Source of the DNA: Mycobacterium sp. MS1601
GTDB taxonomy: Bacteria; Actinomycetota; Actinomycetes; Mycobacteriales; Mycobacteriaceae
Direction of reading: 5' to 3'
Assembly: GCF_001984215.1 (NCBI RefSeq)
Contig: NZ_CP019420.1
Coordinates: 2,170,001-2,234,000, forward strand
Length of the DNA: 64,000 bases
Of this stretch, positions 29,790 to 37,509 are shown piece after piece (position 1 is the stretch's first letter; each line of letters opens with the position of its first letter). The notes under the pieces are model-generated. The model was not told where the DNA came from. It worked only from the letters and a program-made list of their open reading frames with translations, and ran no database searches. Position numbers and translations under genes: made by a program.

Positions 29790-30501
29790 ACCCCGCCCCG
29801 CGCAGCGTGTGGATCATCGGCTCGCGGCCGCTGTCGATCTTCTTGCGCAAGTATGAGATGTAGAGCTCGACGATGTTGGACCGGCCGCCGAAGTCATAGC
29901 TCCAGACCCGGTCCAGGATCTGTGCCTTCGACAGCACCCGCTTGGAGTTGCGCATCATGAAGCGCAACAGTTCGAACTCGGTCGAGGTCAGGGTGATCGG
30001 CTCACCACCACGGGTCACCTCGTGGCTGTCCTCGTCGAGCACCAGGTCACCGACCACCAGTTGGGCGCCGCTGTCCTCGGTGGTGACGCCGGTGCGGCGC
30101 AGCAGGGCGCGCAGCCGCAACACCACCTCTTCGATGCTGAACGGTTTGGTGACGTAGTCGTCACCGCCTGCGGTGAGACCGGCGATCCGGTCTTCGAGCG
30201 CGTCCTTGGCGGTGAGCAGCAGCACCGGCAGCTGCGGGTTCTGTTCGCGTAGCTTGCGCAGCACGTCGAGCCCGCTCATGTCGGGCAGCATCACATCGAG
30301 CACCACGACGTCGGGTCGGTTGCCCCGCGCGGCGGTCACGGCCGAAGCCCCGTCCGCGGCGGTGGTGATGTTCCAGCCTTCGTAGCGCAGCGCCATCGAC
30401 ACCATCTCGGCAAGCACCGTCTCGTCGTCCACCACCAGCACGTTGATGGGGTTGCCGTCGGCTCGGCGCATGACGACACGTTCGGCAGCTCCAGACATCA
30501 T
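29767..30501 (-). CDS. trcR: OmpR/PhoP-family response regulator, TrcR-like
   Basis: A 244-residue regulator: receiver domain (about 19-135) with acidic pocket DDE, phospho-acceptor Asp69 in VVVLDVMLPDMSG and KPF near its end; then a winged-helix DNA-binding domain (about 148-240) with FELLRFMMRNSKRVLSKAQILDRVWSY-type helices and YISYLRKKID. The stretch from VTKPFSIEEVV through YVLKPA matches TrcR as I remember it. It begins with ATGATG after a GGGAG. Four CTGTG/CACAG boxes lie just upstream in the divergent control region and may be its targets. Confidence 0.87.
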   Translation of the reverse strand: MMSGAAERVVMRRADGNPINVLVVDDETVLAEMVSMALRYEGWNITTAADGASAVTAARGNRPDVVVLDVMLPDMSGLDVLRKLREQNPQLPVLLLTAKDALEDRIAGLTAGGDDYVTKPFSIEEVVLRLRALLRRTGVTTEDSGAQLVVGDLVLDEDSHEVTRGGEPITLTSTEFELLRFMMRNSKRVLSKAQILDRVWSYDFGGRSNIVELYISYLRKKIDSGREPMIHTLRGAGYVLKPAS

Positions 30502-30535
30502 GGCTCCCAGTATTTGGTTTCCCGATGGGCCGACC

Positions 30536-30611
30536 CTGTGTCGATCCTATGCGCCGGCTGTGAGCGGCGGGCGCATAACCGCCACTGATCGGCCGCACAG
30601 CCGGCGCACAG
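30536..30611. promoter_or_regulatory. repeat-rich control region between trcR and the divergent gene
   Basis: TGCGCCGGCTGTG (30550-30562) and CACAGCCGGCGCA (30596-30608) form a perfect 13-bp inverted repeat with a 33-nt spacer. Within it, CTGTG occurs at 30536 and 30558 (22 bp apart) and CACAG at 30596 and 30607 (11 bp apart). Helix-phased direct repeats of this sort are how OmpR/PhoP-family regulators bind. Assignment to TrcR is inference from position. Confidence 0.5.
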
Positions 30612-30634
30612 ACTCTCGGGCCACCGTGGTCGGC

Positions 30635-31114
30635 ATGGAAACCCAGAGCGATCACGTATGGGGAGCCCCGCAGACCGAGCCCGCCCACTGGTCGCTGGGC
30701 AAGACACTGGCTGCCGTGGGCATCGCGGTGGTGTTGGCCGGCGCGGGAGCCGCGGTGATCTACGCAGCGTCGGGAACCACCACCCAGGGCATGGGTGGGC
30801 CAGGGTTCGGCGGTCCGCCGCCGGGCGGGTTCGGGGGCACCCAGTCCAGCGTGTCCGACTCACTGCACGGCGAGTTCGTGGTTGCCGACGGCAGCGGTGG
30901 TTACGCCACCGAGCTCACCCAGACCGGCGTCGTCACCGAGATCTCCGACACCGCGGTGACCGCCCGCAGTGAGGACGGTTTCAGCCGGACCTACGTGATC
31001 ACCACCGACACCAGGCAGGGACGTGAGCCGGTCGAGGTGGGTGACACCGCCAGGATCCGGGCCGTCTCCGCCAACGGCGTCGACACCGCGACGGTGATCT
31101 CGCCCGCGGAGTAG
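30635..31114 (+). CDS. small membrane-anchored exported protein
   Basis: A 159-residue protein with a 25-residue cytosolic N-terminus (METQSDHVWGAPQ), one membrane helix at about 28-47 (TLAAVGIAVVLAGAGAAVIYA), a Gly/Pro linker (GGPGFGGPPPGGFGG) and a ~90-residue extracytoplasmic beta-rich domain (TGVVTEISDTAVTARSEDG, then EVGDTARIRA), similar in style to DUF5666-like OB-fold domains. Function unknown. It is divergent from the two-component operon and shares its repeat-rich control region, so it is a likely regulon member. The glycosyltransferase C-termini carry similar Gly/Pro linkers. Confidence 0.75.
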   Translation: METQSDHVWGAPQTEPAHWSLGKTLAAVGIAVVLAGAGAAVIYAASGTTTQGMGGPGFGGPPPGGFGGTQSSVSDSLHGEFVVADGSGGYATELTQTGVVTEISDTAVTARSEDGFSRTYVITTDTRQGREPVEVGDTARIRAVSANGVDTATVISPAE

Positions 31115-31134
31115 GTGGGTGCGAGGATGGCGCC

Positions 31135-31884
31135 ATGCCCATCGTGTTCGTGCACGGCAACCCCGAGACGTCCGCCATCTGGGAGCCGCTGGTGGAACAG
31201 CTGGGCCGCGATGACGTGGTGTTGTTGTCACCGCCGGGTTTCGGCGCCCCGATTCCGGACGGCTTCGGCGCCACCCACCTGGAGTACCGGGACTGGCTGG
31301 AAACAGAGCTCAGCCAGTTCACCGGGCCTGTCGACCTGGTGGGCCACGACTGGGGCGGCGGTCATGTCCTCAACGTCGTGATGCACCGGCCAGAGCTGGT
31401 GCGCAGCTGGGTCAGCGATGTGGTGGGGATCTTCGACACCGACTACGTATGGCACGACCTGGCGCAGGTCTGGGCCACGCCCGGCGCAGGCGAGCAGCTG
31501 ATCGACGTGATGCTGGGCGGCACCGTTGCCGAACGCGCCGAACGCAACGAGAGCCTCGGTATGCCGCCCGAGGTCGCGGTACGGGTGGCCGCCGGCCAGG
31601 ACGAGGCGATGGGCCGGGCCATCTTGGCGCTGTACCGGTCGGCGGTGCAACCGGTGGTGTCCGAGGCCGGGCGCAACCTCGACAACGCGGCGGCCAGGCC
31701 CGGTCTGGCCATTCTCGCGTCCGAAGACCACTTCGTCGGCACCGACGAGATGCGTCGCCGCGCCGCCGGCCGCGCCGGCGCCAGGGTGGAGGTGCTCGAG
31801 GGGTTGGGTCACTGGTGGATGTTGCAGGATCCGGCACGCAGCGCAACGGCGTTGACGCGGTTCTGGGGCGCGCTGCCGCATTAA
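31135..31884 (+). CDS. alpha/beta hydrolase with aspartate nucleophile (haloalkane dehalogenase/epoxide hydrolase-like)
   Basis: A 249-residue alpha/beta-hydrolase. The oxyanion motif is FVHGNPETS and the nucleophile elbow is VGHDWGGG, with Asp72 instead of Ser or Cys; the catalytic histidine is in GLGHWW. HGNP plus an aspartate nucleophile is typical of haloalkane dehalogenases and epoxide hydrolases. The Trp next to the nucleophile (HDW) is one of the halide-binding positions of dehalogenases, but a second halide-binding residue cannot be assigned by eye, so the activity is left open. It follows the anchored protein by 20 bp with GCGAGGA as ribosome binding site. Cytosolic. Confidence 0.82.
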   Translation: MPIVFVHGNPETSAIWEPLVEQLGRDDVVLLSPPGFGAPIPDGFGATHLEYRDWLETELSQFTGPVDLVGHDWGGGHVLNVVMHRPELVRSWVSDVVGIFDTDYVWHDLAQVWATPGAGEQLIDVMLGGTVAERAERNESLGMPPEVAVRVAAGQDEAMGRAILALYRSAVQPVVSEAGRNLDNAAARPGLAILASEDHFVGTDEMRRRAAGRAGARVEVLEGLGHWWMLQDPARSATALTRFWGALPH

Positions 31885-31894
31885 TCTGCCCCTC

Positions 31895-32254
31895 ATGACG
31901 TTCATCGAGGCAGTCGAACTCGTCGGCACCGTCATCGACGGTGTCGGGGTGGCAGTGATCGCGGTGGGCGGTGTGATCGCGGCCGTTGTCGCAGTGCGAC
32001 GGCTGCTGCACAGGCAGCCCGGTACCTATTGGAAGTTCCGCGAGCAGCTGGGCCGCTCGATCCTGCTCGGCCTCGAACTGTTGGTGGCGGCCGACATCAT
32101 CAAGACGGTGGCCGTCACGCCGACGTGGGAGAGTGTCGCCGTGCTCGCTGGCATCGTGGTGATCCGGACCTTCCTCAGCTGGTCGCTGGAGGTCGAGATC
32201 AGCGGCCGCTGGCCCTGGCAGAAACCCGCGTCGAACACACCCGAAAGCGCTTGA
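31895..32254 (+). CDS. DUF1622 family membrane protein
   Basis: A 119-residue membrane protein with three hydrophobic segments (about 8-35, 55-70 and 80-95) and the family-typical REQLGRSILLGLELLVAADII. Function unknown. A TAATCT hexamer (31882-31887) lies 7 nt before the ATG, so it may have its own leaderless promoter inside the end of the hydrolase gene. The MFS gene follows after 3 bp. Confidence 0.82.
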   Translation: MTFIEAVELVGTVIDGVGVAVIAVGGVIAAVVAVRRLLHRQPGTYWKFREQLGRSILLGLELLVAADIIKTVAVTPTWESVAVLAGIVVIRTFLSWSLEVEISGRWPWQKPASNTPESA

Positions 32255-32257
32255 GCC

Positions 32258-33412
32258 GTGGCGCCGTTGATGCCCCTGTACGCGGCGGGGTTTGTCACGG
32301 CCTTCGGCGCCCACAGCATCGCGGCCAGCCTCGGCAGTTTCACGGGAAACCAGGATCTGCTGACCCTCGGCTTGCTGTTGGCCGTCTACGACGGCGCCGA
32401 GGTGCTGCTCAAGCCGGTGTTCGGGGCGCTGGCCGACCGTGTGGGTGCCCGCCCGGTGCTGCTCGGTGGACTGGTGGCCTTCGCAGCGGCGTCGGCGGCG
32501 TTTGTGATCGCGGGCAACCCGGCCGGGGTGGGGCTGGCACGGTTCGGTCAGGGTGCGGCAGCGGCGGCGTTCTCCCCCGCTGCCTCGGTGCTGGTGTCGC
32601 GACTGACGCCGGCCGGCGCCCAGGGCCGCGGGTTCGGCCGTTACGGCGCCTGGAAAGGCCTGGGCTATACATCGGGTCCGGCGCTGGGCGGGATATTGAT
32701 CCACGGCGGTGGTTTCTCGCTGCTGTTCTCCACCTTGGCGGTGTTGGCCGCCGCCGTCGCGGTGTGGGCGTTGGCGGTGGTGCCGTCAGTGGCACCGCTG
32801 CCCCGCACCCGCCAGACGGTCGCCGACCTTGCCCGTAGGCTCACCAGCTCCGGATTCGCCCGTCCCACATCGGCATTGGCGGCAGGCACGGCAGTGCTGT
32901 CGGTGGGTGTCGGGTTCCTGCCGGTGGCCGGCGCCGAGCGCGGGCTCGGCCCGCTGGCCACCGGTGTCATCGTCTCGGTGCTGGCGGCCACCACGGCACT
33001 GGTGCAGCCCCGGATCGGACGCCTACGCGACGACGGACGGCTGCAGGATCGGTTCGGCATGGCATCGGGTCTGGCGCTGACCGCGTTGGGCTGTGCGGCC
33101 GTGCTGATTCCCGGTGTCGCCGGGCTGGTGGTCGCCGCCGTGGCCATCGGTCTCGGCGTCGGCATCGTCACTCCGCTCGGTTTCGCTCACCTGGCTGCGA
33201 CGTCCCCCGCCGAGCGTCTGGGACAGACCATGGGGTCGGCCGAGGTGGGCCGCGAACTCGGCGATGCGGGCGGGCCGCTCCTGGTGGGCGGGCTGGCGAC
33301 GGCGCTGACCCTGACGCCGGCTCTGCTGGTGTTCGGCGGGTTACTCGCCGCGACCGCCGGACTGCTGAGCCACCAGCCACGCCTGCCCCCACCGGTTGCA
33401 GAGGCGGGATAG
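32258..33412 (+). CDS. MFS transporter
   Basis: A 384-residue major facilitator with about 11-12 membrane helices. The loop between helices 2 and 3 has GALADRVGARP, the MFS motif A, and GRLRDDGRLQDRFG marks the corresponding loop in the second half. It starts with GTG 3 bp after the DUF1622 stop. Most similar in style to drug or sugar efflux MFS proteins; substrate unknown. Cytoplasmic membrane. Confidence 0.85.
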   Translation: MAPLMPLYAAGFVTAFGAHSIAASLGSFTGNQDLLTLGLLLAVYDGAEVLLKPVFGALADRVGARPVLLGGLVAFAAASAAFVIAGNPAGVGLARFGQGAAAAAFSPAASVLVSRLTPAGAQGRGFGRYGAWKGLGYTSGPALGGILIHGGGFSLLFSTLAVLAAAVAVWALAVVPSVAPLPRTRQTVADLARRLTSSGFARPTSALAAGTAVLSVGVGFLPVAGAERGLGPLATGVIVSVLAATTALVQPRIGRLRDDGRLQDRFGMASGLALTALGCAAVLIPGVAGLVVAAVAIGLGVGIVTPLGFAHLAATSPAERLGQTMGSAEVGRELGDAGGPLLVGGLATALTLTPALLVFGGLLAATAGLLSHQPRLPPPVAEAG

Positions 33413-33487
33413 CCGGCGGGCACGCGCGGCATCCGTTGGCGCGCCTGTCGGCCATTCCCCCAGGTTACTGAGCGACAATCTCGGGCT

Positions 33488-34765
33488 ATGAGTGATTCCC
33501 GGGTGACGCGCGGGTTGCGCCGGTTCCGCAAAGACCTGCCCGCCCCGCTCGGTGAGCCGGACACCTATGACCTGGCCGATATCGCGGCGATGCTGCGCGA
33601 GCTGGGGATCGCCCTGGTAGAGGTGGAGCAACCCACCAATCAGATCGCGGTGCGGCTACGCAAGATCGCAGCGATGTACACCACCGAGAAGCTCAGCGTG
33701 GTGGTGCTGCCGACGGTGTTGATCATCCAGATCGGCACCGCGGCCTACGAGGTGGACGTGACCACCCGCATCACCACGCAGTTGAACCTCGCGGGCAAGA
33801 TCGACGCCATTGCCGAGCTGGCCGATGCCGGTGCCATTGCACCGCTGGAAGCGGTGGAGGCCGTCGCGGCTGCCCGGCAGACGCCGTATCGATTCGGCCC
33901 GGTCGCCGGAGTGGTCGGGTACGCGGTCACCACACTGGGTTTCGGACTGGTGATGAACCCGACGTGGGCGTCGCTGTGGGGGTACGTGTTCCTGGGCACC
34001 GTCGTCGGCGCCATCGTGATAGCGGCGCGGCCTTACCCGTCGCTGAAACCGGTGGTGCCGCCGCTGTCGGCGTTGGTCGTCACGCTGCTGGCCACCTGGT
34101 TTGTCGCCGACGCCGCCAATGACGGCCTGCTGCGGGTGATCACGCCGGCCTTGGTGGCGGTGCTGCCCGGTATCGCATTGACCATCGGGGCACAGGAGCT
34201 GGCCAGCTCCGCGATCATCGCCGGGTCCAGTCGCGCGATCTTCGGCGTGACCCAACTCGGGTTGATGGTGTTCGGGCTCGCGATGGGACTGCACATCGCG
34301 GGTCCGCTTGCCCCGCAACAACCGTCGGCCCAGATGGGCTGGTGGTCGCTGTACCTCGCGATCATCGTCATCGCAGTGGGCCTCTATCTGTATCTGTCCG
34401 CGCCACCGGGGACGCTGATCTGGTTGATGGCCGCTGTCGCGGTGGCGCTGCTCGGTCAGCAATTCGGCGGACTGTTCCTGTCGAACTCCCATTCCGCCGC
34501 GGTGGGCGCCTTTTTGGTGGTGCCGTTTGTCATGGTGGTGCGCCACATCAAGGGGGGCCCGCCCAGCATCGTGATGATGCTGGTGGCGTTCTGGACGTTG
34601 GTACCGGGGGCATTGGGATTCGAGTCCCTGTCAGAGGTGACCACCCACGTCGACCCGGATGTCACCACCCTGGGTGTGACGATAGCGGCGATCTTCTCCA
34701 TCGCCCTGGGGACTCTGATCGGGTGGAGCGTCTTCCACGCCCGGCTGCGCCGCAACGAGATCTAG
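33488..34765 (+). CDS. threonine/serine exporter family protein (ThrE-like)
   Basis: A 425-residue protein with the ThrE layout: an N-terminal soluble region (about 1-145; RFRKDLPAPLGEPDTYDLADIAAMLRE-type start) followed by around ten membrane helices in two blocks (DUF1212 and DUF3815 in other systems fused as one chain). In Corynebacterium ThrE exports threonine and serine with the proton gradient. Readable parts are VTTRITTQLNLAGKID and GARQTPYRFGP-like residues at the soluble/membrane boundary. It ends in CTAG shared with the opposite-strand remnant region. Confidence 0.85.
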   Translation: MSDSRVTRGLRRFRKDLPAPLGEPDTYDLADIAAMLRELGIALVEVEQPTNQIAVRLRKIAAMYTTEKLSVVVLPTVLIIQIGTAAYEVDVTTRITTQLNLAGKIDAIAELADAGAIAPLEAVEAVAAARQTPYRFGPVAGVVGYAVTTLGFGLVMNPTWASLWGYVFLGTVVGAIVIAARPYPSLKPVVPPLSALVVTLLATWFVADAANDGLLRVITPALVAVLPGIALTIGAQELASSAIIAGSSRAIFGVTQLGLMVFGLAMGLHIAGPLAPQQPSAQMGWWSLYLAIIVIAVGLYLYLSAPPGTLIWLMAAVAVALLGQQFGGLFLSNSHSAAVGAFLVVPFVMVVRHIKGGPPSIVMMLVAFWTLVPGALGFESLSEVTTHVDPDVTTLGVTIAAIFSIALGTLIGWSVFHARLRRNEI

Positions 34766-34795
34766 CTCGGCGCCGGTTTCAGATCCAGCAGGGCG

Positions 34796-34894
34796 TCAAC
34801 GTCCAGGTCGGCGAAGGACCGGGTCGGAGAAGCAGTTGTCGACCACCACGCTCCCCGAGCCGGTTCCGATGATCACCAGGTCGTGGTGACGCAC
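34796..34894 (-). pseudogene. possible remnant of a mycothione reductase-like flavoprotein N-terminus
   Basis: From GTG 34892-34894 the minus strand reads VRHHDLVIIGTGSGS, then VVVDNCFSD and a stop at 34796. HHDLVIIGTGSGNS is how mycobacterial mycothione reductases begin (from memory), a dinucleotide-binding GxGxxN start. The match ends after about 15 residues. In another minus-strand frame the region before 34763 reads SFADLDVDALLDLKPAPS and stop, which may be a leftover C-terminus. The gap between the ThrE-like gene and the FAD operon may thus hold a collapsed gene. Too short for certainty. Confidence 0.35.
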
Positions 34895-34933
34895 GCGGTG
34901 TTTTGTGCCCGGCCCGGGTGACCTCCAACCGTC

Positions 34934-36127
34934 TCAGGTGGCCCCGTCGATCTCGATCATCACCGGGCCGCCCCGGCGGTCAGCCCCGTCGAGCAAACTC
35001 GACGGGATGCGGAACACCCGCCCGGGTGCGGCCGGCCAGGGCAGTCGCCGGTGGCCGATGACCTTTCCAGCCTGCAGCGCAACCACTTTCGGGGTATGGA
35101 TGTACTCGTCGGTCCAGGCCAACAGTCGGTGTCGGGCCGGGGCCGGATCTCCCGGGCGCAGCAGTGACGGCGCGATCCAGCGCAGCGGCGCTGCCACCTG
35201 GACCGCGATGCCGTCCTGCGACGCCTGCCGTCCACCCAGATGGTTACGCACCTGCGCGGCGACGTGCCTGCCGTCCAGGGCAGCCACGTCGGCGGTGTCG
35301 ACGGGGTGGCACAGGTTGCCGATGGCGAACACCCCCGGACGACTGGTGCGCAGGGCGGTGTCCACCGTGGGCCCCAGGGTGCCGGCGTCCAGCGCCAACC
35401 CACCGGAGCGCACGAGTTCGTGGTCGGGGATCCAGTCGCCGGTGAGAACCACGGTGTCGCAGTCGACGATGCGCCTGGCTCCGGTGTCGAGGTTCTCGAT
35501 CTCGACAGCCTCGACGGTCGGCTTTCCGAGGATCCGCGTGACGCGGGTGCGGGTGGCGACGTGCGTGCGCTGGAGCGTCGAGCGCTGTTCGGTGGTCATC
35601 AGCACCGTCTTGCAACCGGCGTGACGCAGCGTGAGCACCGCCGAGTAGCTGACCAGTTCGGCCCCCACCACCACCGCACGCGTACCGACCTTGCCGTGTT
35701 TGAGGTGGACGACGTTCTGCAGGTGGCCCGTGGTGTAGATGCCTGCGGAACGGTCGCCGGGGATCAGTCGCGCGGACCGGGGCCGTTCACGCGCGCCGGT
35801 GGCCAACACCACCGCGTGCGCTGAAATCTGCTCGCGCCCTTGGGGTGACGTGATCTCCAGAGTCCGCTCGTCGGCCCACCCCGTGACCATGGTGTTGGTG
35901 CGGACAGCTGCCCTGGCCGCCTGGGCGACCAGCCGGCGGGCATACTCGGGGCCGCTGACGAACCGCTTCATGTCGCGGATGCCGTAGCCGGGGTGATCAC
36001 TGTGCCGCGGGATCCCGCCCGCCTCATTCTCTCGTTCCAGCACAACAACATTCAGGTCGGTAGCCAGTTCGGCGGCGGCAGTCAGGCCCGCCGGTCCCCC
36101 TCCGACGATCACGACGTCGTAGGTCAT
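34934..36127 (-). CDS. NAD(P)/FAD-dependent oxidoreductase (partner of the FAD dehydrogenase upstream)
   Basis: A 397-residue pyridine-nucleotide-disulfide-type flavoprotein. VVIVGGGPAGLTAA binds FAD, VVLATGARERPR follows, GTRAVVVGAELVSYSA is the second nucleotide-binding site and PGVFAIGNLCHP is the second FAD motif. No redox-active CxxC is seen, so it is not a thioredoxin-reductase-like enzyme. This type is the electron-transfer subunit in heteromeric dehydrogenases such as HcnB/OoxA. It is the last gene of a coupled operon: its ATG overlaps the upstream stop by 4 bp. Confidence 0.85.
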   Translation of the reverse strand: MTYDVVIVGGGPAGLTAAAELATDLNVVVLERENEAGGIPRHSDHPGYGIRDMKRFVSGPEYARRLVAQAARAAVRTNTMVTGWADERTLEITSPQGREQISAHAVVLATGARERPRSARLIPGDRSAGIYTTGHLQNVVHLKHGKVGTRAVVVGAELVSYSAVLTLRHAGCKTVLMTTEQRSTLQRTHVATRTRVTRILGKPTVEAVEIENLDTGARRIVDCDTVVLTGDWIPDHELVRSGGLALDAGTLGPTVDTALRTSRPGVFAIGNLCHPVDTADVAALDGRHVAAQVRNHLGGRQASQDGIAVQVAAPLRWIAPSLLRPGDPAPARHRLLAWTDEYIHTPKVVALQAGKVIGHRRLPWPAAPGRVFRIPSSLLDGADRRGGPVMIEIDGAT

Positions 36128-37509
36128 CGGTTGGCCTCGATCTCACAGTTGTCGTTCATCAGTGCCTGCACTTCGGCGCCGCAGAAGAAGGCCTGGCAGC
36201 GTCCGTTCATCACCCGGGTTCGTCGCCGCAGCCCGTCGAGCGCGGCCGGTGGAATCACCGAGTGGCAGGCATCGCGGATCTCACCCTCGGTGACGCGTTC
36301 ACAGAAGCAGACGATGCGACCGTACGCCGGGTCCTCCGCGATCATCTCAGGCCGCTGGTACGGACGCGGGAACGCCTCGCCGAGGTTGGGCATGACCGGT
36401 GGCGCGGGAAGATCGTCACTAGGTACCAATTCCATTCCAGCGGAGGAAAGTTGGTCATGCACATACTCGGCGACAGCCATTCCTGAGGTCAGACCGGTGG
36501 ACCGGATACCGCCCACCAGCAGGTAACGCTGCGCTGGATCAGCTTCGATCAGGTAGTCCGAATGGTCGATGGCCGCGCGCAGACCCGCGTAAGTGGCCGT
36601 CACCTCCTCGTCGAGCAGCCGCGGCATGAGGGTGCGCCCCTTCTCGAGGAGGAACTCGAAGCCGGCCTCGGAGGTGCCCGTGGCGGTGCGGTCCTGCAGG
36701 TCCTCGGATGTGGGTCCGAGCATGACGTTGCCGTAGATGGTAGGGCTGACCAACACCCCTTTGCCGCGCGACGTCGGCACCGGTAGCACGATCTTGTCGA
36801 CCAACGGGCGGGCCAGTTTGTCGTAGACGATGAGTTCACCGCGCCGCGGGGTGACCGTGAAGCGGCTGTATCCGAAGAGGGCGTCGATCTTGTCGGCACC
36901 CAGTCCGGCGGCATTGACCACCCAGCGAGCCTGCACCGGCCCCTTGACGGTGTGGACGGTGGTGAACTCCGCACTGCTGTCGATGGATTCGACACGACGG
37001 CCGGTCAGCAACGTGGCGCCGCGGTTGACCGCATCGGTGGCCAGTGCCAGGTTGACCGTCCAGGTGCAGATGATCGACTCATCAGGCACCGTCAGGCCAC
37101 CCAGTGCACCGGGGCCGAGGTGGGGAACCTGCTGGTACACCTCCTCGGAGCCCACCAGCACGCACTGGTGGTAGCCGTTCTCCTCGGCCTTGTGTAGCAG
37201 TGCGGGCAGCGCATCCAGCTGCTCCTGGTCCCAAGCCACCAGGATCGCGCCGGTGTGTTCCACCGGAATGCCGGTGTTTACCGCGTATTTCGACAGCAGC
37301 TGGTAACCGCGTCGCACCATCTCCGATTCGAGCGTTCCGGGTTTGGCGTCGAATCCGGTGTGCAGGATGGCGGTGTTGGCCTTGCTGGTGCCGTCGCCCA
37401 CGTCGTCGCGTGCCTCCAACAGGGCCACCGACACGTGGTGGCCGGAGAGCTCACGGGCAATTGCCGAGCCGACGATGCCGGCCCCGATGACGGCCACATC
37501 ATAAATCAC
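36124..37509 (-). CDS. FAD-dependent dehydrogenase, GlpA/DAO fold with C-terminal BFD-like [2Fe-2S] domain
   Basis: A 461-residue flavoprotein. Residues 1-370 are a DAO/GlpA-type dehydrogenase (VAVIGAGIVGSAIARELSG, LLEARDDVGDGTSKAN, HTGFDAKPGTLE, LLVGGIRSTGLTSG). After a linker comes a BFD-like iron-sulfur domain: VCFCERVTEGEI gives a CxC pair and NGRCQAFFCG gives the CxxxxC pair. Glycerol-3-phosphate dehydrogenases of the anaerobic/archaeal type and opine or hydroxyproline dehydrogenases share this plan. The GTG start (37507-37509) overlaps the kinase stop by 4 bp. If the kinase makes a phosphorylated polyol, this enzyme would oxidise it and pass electrons to the downstream flavoprotein. Confidence 0.87.
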   Translation of the reverse strand: MIYDVAVIGAGIVGSAIARELSGHHVSVALLEARDDVGDGTSKANTAILHTGFDAKPGTLESEMVRRGYQLLSKYAVNTGIPVEHTGAILVAWDQEQLDALPALLHKAEENGYHQCVLVGSEEVYQQVPHLGPGALGGLTVPDESIICTWTVNLALATDAVNRGATLLTGRRVESIDSSAEFTTVHTVKGPVQARWVVNAAGLGADKIDALFGYSRFTVTPRRGELIVYDKLARPLVDKIVLPVPTSRGKGVLVSPTIYGNVMLGPTSEDLQDRTATGTSEAGFEFLLEKGRTLMPRLLDEEVTATYAGLRAAIDHSDYLIEADPAQRYLLVGGIRSTGLTSGMAVAEYVHDQLSSAGMELVPSDDLPAPPVMPNLGEAFPRPYQRPEMIAEDPAYGRIVCFCERVTEGEIRDACHSVIPPAALDGLRRRTRVMNGRCQAFFCGAEVQALMNDNCEIEANR

